A DNA stretch of 64,000 nucleotides from assembly GCF_001949145.1 (NCBI RefSeq), contig NW_019091449.1, positions 863,399-927,398 on the forward strand, in the 5' to 3' direction. Numbering within the stretch: the first letter of the stretch is position 1; the number at the start of each line of letters is the position of its first letter. Below the pieces are notes generated by a model, which was given only the letters and a program-made list of their open reading frames with translations, was not told where the DNA came from and did no database searches. A program made the translations under genes and the position numbers. Source of the DNA: Acanthaster planci (Eukaryota; Echinodermata; Asteroidea; Valvatida; Acanthasteridae). This document shows positions 13,039-25,400 of the stretch, piece by piece.

Positions 13039-16000
13039 CGCGTCGCCGCCCCGGTAGCACCGCCTCTCTCCTCCGAGAAGACAGAACGGTCTCATCTCTG
13101 GGAAGGTGGCCGTTGAGGCCTCGTCTGAGACAAACTGCACATGAGTGACCACGGATTCACAGCGGGAAGCTCTCTGTAATCGACTCGACTGTTTAGAGAA
13201 AACTGACACTTCCCACCACGATCTCACGTTCGCAAATTCGCGTCGCCTTGTTACCTCAGATCTCCATGCGTACAACACTTGAAAACGCGATACATGTACG
13301 TGCGGGGTAAGCGTGCTCACATGGCATTGTCAAGCCAATGAGTTTACTACAAAATTGTATTCACACGTAGTTGATGTCGCCTTTGGTGAGTAATACGCTA
13401 GTATACATGTACATGTATGCATGCGCAGGGGGGTTGTGGTTTTCTGACAGCAACTACACGGGCTGATCTACACACTGGGAGCCGGTGAAAGAAAAAAGGT
13501 ATGATAGCGCCCTCTTGCGCTACAATATAATGCAACCATGGATTCAGCAGATCTAGGAAGCAAGTTGGTGCTCGGATTTTAGAGAACGGAAAAAACAAAA
13601 CGCCATTTTCTATAGTGTCAAGAAAAAAAAAAGTGTCGCCAAGTCGGAGGGAAGAATACAATTTTTTCCAAAAAAAGAAAAAAGAGCCATGGTTAAGCCC
13701 ATCCCTCTAGGTCTTTGCGGTCGGTCGGACAGTGCAGCCCCCCCCAAAAAATTACATTTGTATCGGTAAACTGTTCGCGGATCCAGACTTCTCGAATTAT
13801 TATTTTTTTTTCAGTTTTGAATCCGGAAGGTCAGCGGATCCGAGCACCAACTAAAAAACTCTCGCTTAAATGGGAAGGCAAAGGGATAATGACCTTGAAA
13901 TGAGTAATAGGGCGAGGAATACCTTTCTAAAAGTGAATTAATAACTGGCCAAAGTCTGCCATTTCGAGTTTATTCTGGGTGGGTTTTTTTTGGGTTTTTT
14001 TTGGAGGAATTAAATTGCAAGCATTTCAGAAACGTTTGGTGTTCAGGATAGTTAAAGTTAAGAAAAATTTGGAGAGACGTTTTTAGAAGAAATTCTCCAA
14101 GACCTGCACATACTGCTCAACATCTTGCACTTACACTAGTACTTACTCCACTTGACAACTTCACCAAGGCACTGGATAAGTCCCCGAGCGTTCGACACAA
14201 GTGATCCATGTAGTTTTAAGATAGGTCTCAAGCTATTCAAATGAACTGTAATAGAAAAGGTTGCCGCTGTTGAAACTGTTACTTGTGACATCTTGTGACT
14301 TGACTTGTCAAAGATCTAGACAAACATCATAATATCTTGTCTTTTGTATGAGAGTTTTTAATTCTGAAAGAGTTTTCCTCCACGTTCCCAAAATTCAAAC
14401 TGGGCACTATTTACAATCAATCCACAATGTGCACGGTATTATCACTGAAAACAAAACGCACAGCAGTTGACTACATGTAAATAAACCCTTTTTTTTAAGG
14501 ATTAGACTATAGGCAACTTTGACAACACCCACATGCTCAACTTTTTCGAAAACAAATTCTGACCTGTAATACTTTGTACCTCTGCAGGAAATAAACGTGT
14601 GCTGTTTGTGAACATTAGAATCTGAGTATATGCCACCTTGAACACAACATTGCATATTTTAAAACCTGTTTTTGGGTCATATGCTACAAGTCTATCATTG
14701 TACCCATGAACAAGGACATGAGAAAAAAAAAGAATTAAACCTCCAAAAGCTGGCTGGGAAATCCACTTCACATACCATTCACAATGCAGAGAATTCTCTT
14801 GGTGTACATGGACATGTTGATGTGAATTCCATTGGTTGATACACTTTGATATGTGTTATACACTCAATGTAAAGCTGTGCTCACATAGCTACAAAAAAAA
14901 AATAAAAATAATACTAAAGAATATTAGTCCCAATTGCTGTCAAGTGCATGTACTGAGTTGAGTTTCTCTCATAGGGAACTAAGAGTTTTGTGCACAAAAT
15001 ATTCTTGACTCTCTCCAGCAGGCCCCATTGTTTCATCTGCCGTTCCTGCACCAATGTGGGAGACAATTTAAGTTTAGTATTCCATGATTTCCCTTTCATC
15101 GAGTTCTCAAAAATTTAATTCCATTCGGAATTCCATTTACTGTTAAAAAAAAAGTGTAAAATGGTGTAAAATTCATAGGATCTTGTAAAATCCAGACAAC
15201 TTCTAAAGATAATTGTCAAATTCAACCCCTCAAACTGAGTTAACAGGCCTTCTACAGACACAGCTTCAACTGAAATCAAAACAGATGCAGACATACAGTA
15301 CGGGCGATTCACAATAGTGCCTCTTCAAGAGTTCGCAATGCGTTGACCGACCACAGTGCGCAAAATCTGTTGACCCATGCCACACACGCACCGGGTCAAC
15401 AGATTTGTAAATCGACCATATTAGCTACATAATTAGTTGCACAAATGAGTGCTAGCAAAGCGGGTTCCCATGGTACAATGGTTTTTGGTAATGATAGACA
15501 TTAACCACTGCAGTATGCAGGCACCTAAAGGACACCTCAACAAGTGCCGAATACAGACTTTAACTAATTTTTAAATGCTACCAACAAATTCAGCACCACA
15601 GTTAGCACACAAGATACTAAATCCCAGTGATGAAGTGACTATTTTGATGGTGATTGAGCCAAAGAAAAATAATTCCACATTCAAAGTCGTACGAGAAGTG
15701 GCATCTCTATAAAGAGCGAGCTTTGTGCGCAAGCACGCTGTGACTGATGACAGAGGCAAGGCTGGTACCATGCAACTGCCATTCATGCAAACACACAGGG
15801 AACACGTTTATGTACGTTGTTGACCCTGCTAGACACTGTTGCTTTGTAACAAAGTACCCCCTCTGTGATGTACCGTGCAAACAACCCAATCCCATCCTAA
15901 TGCCCAGTCAAAACGGGACTCTTATCCCTGATGAAGTGCTGTGTTGGGCGATGCGGAATCAACCGGTCAGCACTACTGGGACTCGACCCCAAAAGACAGC

Positions 16001-16414
16001 AACTAAAAACTGTAGGGGCCAAGTGCAACCACCATAACTCTAGACAGCCTATCAACCTCTATGAGAACAGCCGCGGCTCAAATTAAAAGAGTAGACCCTA
16101 AACTGAGGGTAAACTGTATAAGATGAGGTCACTTTATAGGAACTGTGCACAAGCTAATGAGGGTGAAATGTTGAGAGTGAAGATAAAGTGGTTCCCAGTC
16201 CTTCGTTATATTTTACACAAAACAGTTGGTAAGGCCTACCTTGAAGTGAGATAATATGTCCATAAGCAAGACAATTTACTCGAGCCTTTTGGTTCTGTTG
16301 TCTCCAATGTACATTCAGAAATTCTTACGAGGGCCTTACTCTAACAATGATTTTGGGGGGCTACAATTTTTTTTAAACGAGGGGTTTCCCATTCTCACGG
16401 GTGCGGGGCATCCA
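13039..16414. other. Intergenic stretch beyond the NCBP1 stop codon
   Basis: This interval lies between the NCBP1 stop codon (minus strand) and the tentative small gene. Part of it should be NCBP1 3' UTR, but I could not place a polyadenylation signal with confidence. Several short open frames occur (for example 14502-14771 minus and 15747-16037 plus), but none resembles a family I know. One perfect hairpin is listed separately. Confidence 0.5.
15363..15406. repeat. Perfect 14-bp inverted repeat (hairpin)
   Basis: AAATCTGTTGACCC at 15363-15376 is followed, after 16 bases, by its exact reverse complement at 15393-15406. It lies about 1 kb beyond the NCBP1 stop codon, so it could fold in the NCBP1 3' UTR or be the core of a small transposable element. 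Confidence 0.85.
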
Positions 16415-19400
16415 TCACGAGCTGAGGGAACGGAACTGCTGAAAAACTCGCAGGATGTTGGGGTCGGTGTCTCCGCTAAACACCAAATTCTCAAGGGTGT
16501 TTGTGTAGCTTAGGACCTGGCTGTAATGCTGTGGGGGAAAAAATAACAGAAAGAAAACAAAACATCAAGTGGAATCTGGCGTTCCTTAACCCGCTGCGGA
16601 CAGCATTGTTTTACGAGTGACCACTGGACGGCAGTATGCCCAATGTGTAGAGTCTGACCAGTGTACACACATGCACAGTAACCGCAGGTGCATGATGAAT
16701 GGACTGAGTTTGTGTGGTATGCGGCTATAGCCGTTCCCCGGCACTAATCCTCCAATTCAGCCGCGTCAATGAACATCTGCGTCTTCAAAGGGTTAAAAGT
16801 GACCATATTTTCCGATCTCAACAAAAAAAGAATGTGGATCTGCCTAACAACTGCATTGCAAGTTGCCACAGATAGTTTGTTACAGGTCAACAAATAAATC
16901 TGGCACGACGGAAATCAACTGGAACTCTCAAAGTTTTGGTCAAAATTCAATTCAAGACAATCAGGATTCTGCACTTGAGTAATATACCACAATCAACAGC
17001 TCAATATAATCTATTAGCAAACAAACTATATGCAAGTTAAAACAGTTTGCCACCCCCCCCATTCCCCGTGATTTGCTTTCAGTGAATTGATCACCAAGCA
17101 AAGGTATCCAAGTCAGTGGATCAGCGTTGCTGAAATCTAGGCCTTATTGGAAGCACTCTTCCTGTTGAGATTTTTGCATGAGGCAAGTGATCCAGACAAG
17201 TCAGCAGCTAGAAAGAAGCTTACAGTTAGCATTCAAGTATTATTGGATTTACTCACTTGATCAAATGATCAAATTTTTGTTACGCTTTTGTATTTGATTA
17301 ATCAACAAGATAATTTGTGAAAATACAGACTTCCTTTCAAAGGGCCTCGGAATTCCAAAATTGGCCCAAATTTCTAAAACCCAAAATTTCAAACATTCTT
17401 AACCACTCCCTGCCAGGTGCTTTTAAAACTGTAGTGCCTACATATGGGTGATTTTCAAGATTTTCCATTTTCAAAATTCTTCAAAAATTCCTGATTTCAT
17501 TTAATGGACGTTTACACCCACAGGAATGACTGTCTGGTGACTACTCTAATCTGACAGGCAACTTCCATTGACGCCAGAGTATTTCAGCCAGGCCTGCCGC
17601 CCAGTAAAGAGAGCCCAGAATTGTGAGGTGTTGCGTAATTTCCTTTGTTCTCAGTGAATGCCAGTGGCATCTTTGCAAATGCGGCTGGATGAGTGTGCAG
17701 CGGCACTGTATCACTCATCGATGGTGAGCTGGAGCACTTTTGTCCGCGGTGCTAATCCACGGGTGCGCTATACCAAAAACAGTGGTATACTGTTTCAAAA
17801 CGGTGACGGATTACCTCCGATAAATGCAAGCTGCAAAATGACGGTAATTCCCAGCAGCGGGTCTTTTGTTCCGAGTACAGTATTTTGTTACAGGGCCCAG
17901 CTCTTTTGTCCGATTTTGGGTACCCCAGCTATGCGTGCAAACCCAAGGTACCCGAAACTGGGTTCCCCGGCAGCATATGGTTAAGCAAACAAAAAAAAAA
18001 ACCAAAACATTATTCAAGCGAGACCGTCTGCCACTTGCTTCTGGATTTAACCTCATGAAAAACGAATTTGCGGACAAGAAAAGTGGTCGTCAAAAGAAAT
18101 GATTCATCATTCAAAAGCATAATCAATATTTGCTGGCCTGGCTGATAGCTAAGGTTTCCAGCCTCTACCCACCATGAGGAATATCTGCTGCAGTCTCTGG
18201 ATACAGTAGTTGTACCATGGCGTGTGGAAGGTCACTCCTCGGTTCTCACAGTTCACGATGTGCTCGGTGAGGATGATGATGAACCGCTGCAGTGGGTGAG
18301 AGGAGAAAAATGTGGTGACTACAACCCATGCTCATTGCTCAATTACGGGCTATAATGTACTCAGAAAGTTTGACTCAAAACTTCTTAATTAAAGGTCCTG
18401 AAGACCATGGGTATGGTGATTGTTTGGCGACACAAAGCAGTGCGAATGCGAGGTTCTTGTTTTTCTTAAGTTACCTGAAAGATGATGAGAAACAAGTTCT
18501 TTTGTTCGCTCTGGGCCGCTTCCAATGATTCCTGTAACCTCTCCATCTGTGACTCGGTGTCATCCGAGTCTGAGTCACTCTCAGAGTTATCATCACTCTC
18601 CATACTCTAGAAAAACAGCCCCCCCCAAAAAAAAATTCAACAAAAGTGATTCACAACAAGGAACAACCCCAACGGTTATTCCCATCCAGTCCATTTCAAG
18701 CTTTGTGGTCCACATTGGTGAGTACATCATGCTTCAGCGGCTCTATGCTTTGAAGTTGGTGGATATTAAGTTACAGAGATGGACCTGAGACTAGTTGACA
18801 AATGAACACATTTTTGAAGGGTCACGGCACCCTATCAAGGGACAAGAAGGAGCACTGCCATATTTGGTCATGAAAGCATGGATGAGGTGTCTGAGCGGGA
18901 ACACGGGAGGGCGTGTCTACACAGTGACGATGGTCCTTTGGTGGGAACTCACTCCGTGCACGTACGGATTCAAGATTGGTTTTCACGGGACCTGAAACGT
19001 GTGGCAAATTCTCTTTGAATGTTTGGTCTCTGCATGTGTGCAAGGCATGTGCATGAGCGCCGCTGAGTCCTCACCAAGCTGTTGACAGGCAATGGGATTA
19101 TGCAGTGACGGCCTTTACCCACAATGCAGTATGTACCTCTGTTGATTAATGCAACTATTATGTAACACTCTCTGATAACCCAAGCTTTACACATTCCCCC
19201 AAAAAGCAGTGTTTCCGATGGGGAAAGTCAACAGACCTACTATCAGGACTGACCCAGCGTGTCTTCCCCACGGCGTACCAACCTTTTTCGTCTTGAGTGC
19301 CCTCTCTCGCGTCTCCTGCAGCTCATGCTGGATCTTAGCCACGTGCTTGCTCATCTTGCGCAGGGTGGAGTGGATGATCTCCCACACGTAGTACTTGGTG

Positions 19401-22400
19401 AACTCCTCTCTCATGGAGCCGGAGAACAGCCAGTTGATGACAGCTGGGCAGGTCACGATCTGGGTCCGCAGCATCTTGTCGATTAAGACACAGATCATCT
19501 GCGATCAAGAGGTAAATCCGCAGAGACAAAAAAATTCAGAACAAGGTGATATTGCACAAAAAATATTTCACCACAAAATATTTCAACTTCGAATGGAAAA
19601 AGTTTTACTACCAGTTCTGTGGATTTGTCAAAATTCAAACAATCCATGCAGTGGACCATGTACACAGAAGATTGGCATAGCATGCCGATATTCATGTACC
19701 GATAGCTGGGTGGTATGTCTTTACAGCCACGATGATCATTTGGAACCAAGCGTCAGATTCGGAAAGACTTGGGATAGTCGTACTTCTTAAATGCTAATGA
19801 ATCTGAACACTACGCCAAACAAAAACAAAAGGAACAGACCTGTTGGTGGTTGCACCAGAGCTCGCGAACCATCTTCAGGATATGAATCTGACTCTCCTCA
19901 GAGTCGGCAAGGTTTTTGAACACTTCATGAAACCTGCAGCCACGGAGGATCGACAAAAAGTCAGGGACTCAATCAAATTGGCAACTGTAAAAATATCTTT
20001 CACAAGTTAGGTTCTGGGTTCCACGGGATTCTATTTTACACCCCCTCAAAACTAACTAAACCCTACCCCTCCACGCTGACTCAACCTTAAACCTACAAGG
20101 AACTGGAGGTGTGTACAGGACGGCAGATACCACAGCATTGAAAAATGTAGAGCCAAGCTACCATAATTTCACATGGGTCTTGAAGCGTGTTGAAGAACAT
20201 GCCATTACTTTCCTATACAGAGGCGGGTTCTGGAAGATTCACAAACGTTCTTTAGACCAGTGCCTGGGAAGTAAGTGGTCACATGTAATGTTTGCTGGCC
20301 GGGCAATGTTTCCTCATCTTGACTTACTTTGCCAGCGCACTGAAGGAATGACTGAACGACTTTTGACCCAGGAACAGCAGCGTCTGCACAAAGATGTCAA
20401 TCTTCAGAGGGTTGAATGTAGACTCGTCTGGAACAAAGTCAATCAAACATATTCATGAATTCAATCTTAATGGGGAGGAGCTAGACAGTCTTATAAGCAA
20501 AGAAATGGATACTGACACAAGCAGGCTCACTTCAATAGACTGACTGAAATAATTCATTAATAAAAACAAAAGGACATTTGTGGTACCATAAATAAAATAT
20601 ACAAAACCAACAATTTGCAATTGAAAGTGAGATTGAGTTTTTATTGTGGTACCTAATGATAAACATAAAAGTACTGAAAGAAAACTTCGGTAGAAAGTAA
20701 CGTCATTAATGCTGACAAAGATTTTCAACTTTGTGATAAATCATATCTAAATGTTTCAAGCCACATTTAAAAATATGAAAGCGAGGCATGGAACCCAAAA
20801 TAGTCTGGCACCAATTCAATTAACAGAGTACACTGACTTTGATTCTGGGGACACAATAAAAAATGGCTTCCCCATGGATAGGGTCCACTAACAAGTCTCC
20901 AGCGTTTTGCTGAATTGATTACACATGGCAGATAACTCGATTGTAGTAAACATGGAGGACAAGTCTTGGAATGGAGACTATCTACAAACTTTGGCTGTAA
21001 TCATAAGCAACTGGCAAGAAAACAGGTGTGTCTGAAAGGCCCATTTGTATGAGTTGTGCTCGTCCAGCCTACCTTCTATGCTATCTGAGTCCTGGGTTGG
21101 GTTGGGCACGTCATCCAGTACACCCATGACCTCAGAGCAGGTTGCTCTAGCTTTGATGGTCTCCATCAGTTTGTGAGCAATCATGGTGCCAGGCAAGGAA
21201 CCTGAAAATAAAAACAAGAGTGGCACATTGGATCAGTGCATGATCAGCAGAGGGCACCATACAGCCTACTATTGGAAGCCAAGCAAATGCATTCCGAGGA
21301 TGCATGGACTGCATTGAAGGGAGAGAAATAGGAATTATGGAGATGACCCTCACAAGATAGCAGAATTCAGTTCACTGCCAGAGGAGGGCACCTGTGTTTA
21401 AAGAGAAGATACTAAAATGTAAAATTAAGACTGTGGTCAAAATGGGTGGTGTCCAGGAGGTCATGGTCATGGCTTTTCATAATGGTGTACAGTTGGCAAA
21501 GATGCAAATGGAAACTATAATTAAAAAGAGATGATTTGGATGTCGCCTGAGTAAGAGCTGCTTAAGCACAAAATTTGCTTAAGCGCGAAAAAACTTGCTT
21601 AAAAACCAAAGGTTACCAGCTCAAACTCTACGTAATTGTCATGCTAACCAAAAGACAGCTACATGCCATTAGAAAACAACATACATCACAAGTTTGGGCT
21701 GGTAACCTGATTTATCGAGCAAAGTTTTTTCAAGCTTAAAGAAAGCAGCTCAATGAAATTAGCCAAAATCTGACATCAACTCACAAAGATCTTAATGACG
21801 GGAGCATACATGTACCTTGTGCGGACACTTGCACACACATGTACATGATTACCTAGATTGATTACCATTTATTGTTGCTAAGCAATAGTTCTTTTTTATC
21901 TGTGAGGTATGAGTGTGCAGAGGTCTTGGTGCAACGATCTGTGACCTACCAGCTCCTTCCTCGTTGTACTTGTAGACTGGCACAGGCTTTGGAGGGAGGA
22001 GTGGGGTGAACGGCTCGGGGTTGGTGAGACTCTCAATGATGCGCTGGTGGTAGGAAAGCCTACGGACGGAAAAAGTCCCAAAAACCACTTCCTTGAATTG
22101 AACTGGTTTATTTTTGTACGCGGAATGAGTCTGCTATGATTGAAAGACAGATGCCAAGACCTTCCAGTCGGTATTCTTACATACCTCATGCTTTTCACCA
22201 AGACTTCCTGGACAAACTTTGGCTTGGGCATTTCAAGATCCATACTAACACAGTCAGCCCTATACAGGAATGAAAAAAAAATCAATTATTATTTTCAAAA
22301 TACCAATGATACTTGTTAAGCTTCTATTTTGTCCAGAACAGCTGCTTGTCAACCTTAGCAACAAGAAATCAGACAATAAGGATTAGAGAACTAATCAGCA

Positions 22401-25400
22401 AGTTGGCCAGTCACAGGCAACCAGGTGTGTTTCCTACCTGCAGATTTTTTTGCAAGGAGGGGAAAGAACTCACCAATCGTCCCAGCTCCAACGGAACTGG
22501 AAGTTGCTGAGATGGTGAGAGAACCAGTTGACAAAGCGATCGATGCAGTTGAGGTTCATGCTGTCCAGTCTCTCGTACAGCAACTCTGAGGCTTGGGCAA
22601 GCTAATGTTTGACAAAGTTAAGGTTCCTTGAGACTTCCTCCTTCAATCCTGACAGTGACAGGGTGTGACAGTCTCAGAAATGTCAGTCCTATAGCCTGTA
22701 TCTCTCTCTCTGAGAGACGGACACAATTTACGAAGGCAACATCAAAACAGCCTTCAAGAAATTCTCCACCTTATAAGCTTGCAAGAAGCTACAAGATCTA
22801 GTGAAGCTTTAAAAACCTGACAATTCTCAGCTGGTCAAAGGATACGACTTGAGGCAAAGAACTCGGCTGGAGTTTACAGAGCTCGAGCAACAGAGCGGTG
22901 TAGGTCACCTCAAGATTAGTGGGCTGGGGCAAGTTGAAGAGCTGACCAAAGACCACCTCCACGATCATGTAGTTCAGCGGCACTTTGGTCTTCCCATGGT
23001 AACTTACCAACTGGGCAGCACTACAGAAAAATATGTTTCAAGAAAACACCAACAATGGTTTATTATGCAGTCTATGCATGACTGGCTGTGGAAGTACAGT
23101 GAAATTTAAAATTTCAAAGGGCTCATGGAATAGCTGAAAGGCAGCAGTAAATTGACATAACACGAGGGAGGGATAAACTAGAGAAAATATGGCAATGGTT
23201 TATGGCAGTACTGGCTTGAAGTAATTCAGGAAGTTTTGTAATGCAAGGGGAGTTAAACTGACAGCTAATGGGATCTATATTTAATTTGGTAAGTGTATAT
23301 AATAAACCCTTCACAATTTGTTAAAACATTCCGCCAGCACTGAACTAACATATAGCAGGTGTAGTGAGCAAACATCTTGGCCAAGGCAGAGTATTGAAAT
23401 CAAACAAAATGCACCAGGAAAAGTAACAAACTTTCTGAGTATTGTACACAGTTGACAACACTGGAATAGTGCTTCAACTACCACGACCTTGAGTCTCTCA
23501 AAATGAGACAGGGACGTCCAGGCTTAACTTACCATTCTTTGCGGTCCTTGATGTAGGCGTTAATGATAAAATTCAGCTGCTCCTCGACCAAGTAGCGCTC
23601 GATGGAGTGGTGCCCCGGCATGGTCGGACCCTGCGAGAGGCACGACCAAAAAAATGAGAGGTGATTGGACTCAAAATAATACTCATCTGTGACTCACTTG
23701 AAGTTTTTGAAACTGAGATTTGAGTCAGTGAGTCTCAGTGGATCAAACTTCAGAGGGAATTTTTGCTCACTTATGCCACACATCATTTTCAACCATATTA
23801 CAACCAAAATGTGGATCCAAATACTACATCATTCACACTTTGGAATTTCAAGGGGTGCATCTGCTTACTTTTTGAGTTTTTAAGCCAGATTGAGATTTTT
23901 CACTCTGACTAACGTCAGTTTTCATCTAAGGGGGAAACCCCTCGACCCCAGTTGACCAGGGCCAACTACAAGTTTATAATGTTCTCTGCTCAAACCTCAA
24001 AAACACTTCCAAACCCAATTTTTTGGTAAATTTACACCACAAACACTTGCCAAGCGGTTGCAAGTTTGCATTCCTGCCAAACGTTAGCCGACCTTACACC
24101 AGTCAAAGAAATATCCTCTTGGATAAAACTCCATGGATTCAATAAAGCAACAGCCATAAAATTATTCCAAATGAAATCCTCTAATATGAGGCCCAAGAGA
24201 CACTTGGTGGCAGCAAACATGACAGTCCTTTTCCATTGTTTACATAATTTCAAACAAGCACATATTACCTAAAATGTGCCAAAACAAAAAACAAGACAGG
24301 ACTGTGGCCTTTTCTGCTACCAAGTTCCTCAAGTGTCGCCCTGCCAGAGATCTACAGAGATAAGCCAATTCATTCAACAGGACACGGTGAGCAGTGAGCA
24401 AACACCAACCAACCTCTGGGGCGTCAGTGTAGTCAAACATCCTGAAGACCACCTTGGGGAGCGGGTAGATGTTGTTGGGGCTGTGAGGAGGGACTGTGAA
24501 AGGGGGAAGGGTGTGCTGGAGGGCCTCGCACAGCACGCTGTCGAAGGCCAGGTAAGGTCGCAGGAGGCTCTTGTGGGTCCAGTCGTCGTGGCGAAGCTTC
24601 ACCGTCTGGGCCCACAGGCAGTCCAGGCTCTGAAGGGATTGAAGCGTGGATGGGAAAAACCGATTGCAAAAAGAGCTGATTTGGTCTTTGTTCAGTGACT
24701 TTTGTACGTAGACATTCACTGGACAGCTAGTCATCGGTTTGGTGCGGTTTCCTTATTGGCTTCCTGGGTTCGAATCTCACCCAAAACATCAGGTGGAATG
24801 GTTTTTTTTGGTCCTATCTCATGTCTTGGTTTCCTTCAGGACAGCAACTGTAACTGTAACATTAGTCTAAACAAAGCCTCCGAGTATCTCACTCATGAGT
24901 TAGGGCTTGCTCATTGATAGGACTATAATTCACCCCATCACATGGCTTGCCTGCACCAATCAACTGAAGAATTTGACATGCTACCATGAACTGTGTCCCT
25001 CAAGAACGAAGCCATTGGGTAATGTTAACCGGTGAATGGTACCACGGTCAACTTACATCTTCCTGTGGGTGGGGGCTGTCACTGTGCCAAACCCTCAGCA
25101 TAGCAACATGATCCTTTTTTCGCTTCCTAAATATGAGAATAAAAATGAGAAATTTGTGAGTATTTTTAACATTAGAGGTAAGGTTTGTATGGTGAGACTG
25201 TAATATCACCCTCTCGTTGTTACATGTTACTCCAGTTACCCACTGTGGTCCATGACAGGCATGGCTTCCATCAAGTACTAGGTAAGAAGTATTTAAAACC
25301 AGAAAAATCCAGTTAAACACTGCTTGGGAGGTTTTAGTCCACTGTGAATTTTCAAATCTGCAATATCAGATTTTGAGAACACTAACAAGCAGCCAACGGT

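Noticed and set aside
14097-14145. Minus-strand QDVEQYVQVLENFF followed by a stop, resembling the NCBP1 C-terminal region (QQYMVTLENLLF)
   Set aside because: Considered as an alternative or duplicated last exon, but no acceptor gives the required phase 0 and a stop lies two codons upstream. Fifteen codons of similarity may be chance.
15747-16037. 96-codon plus-strand frame with several cysteines
   Set aside because: No regular cysteine pattern or known motif, no splice context, and comparable frames on the opposite strand.
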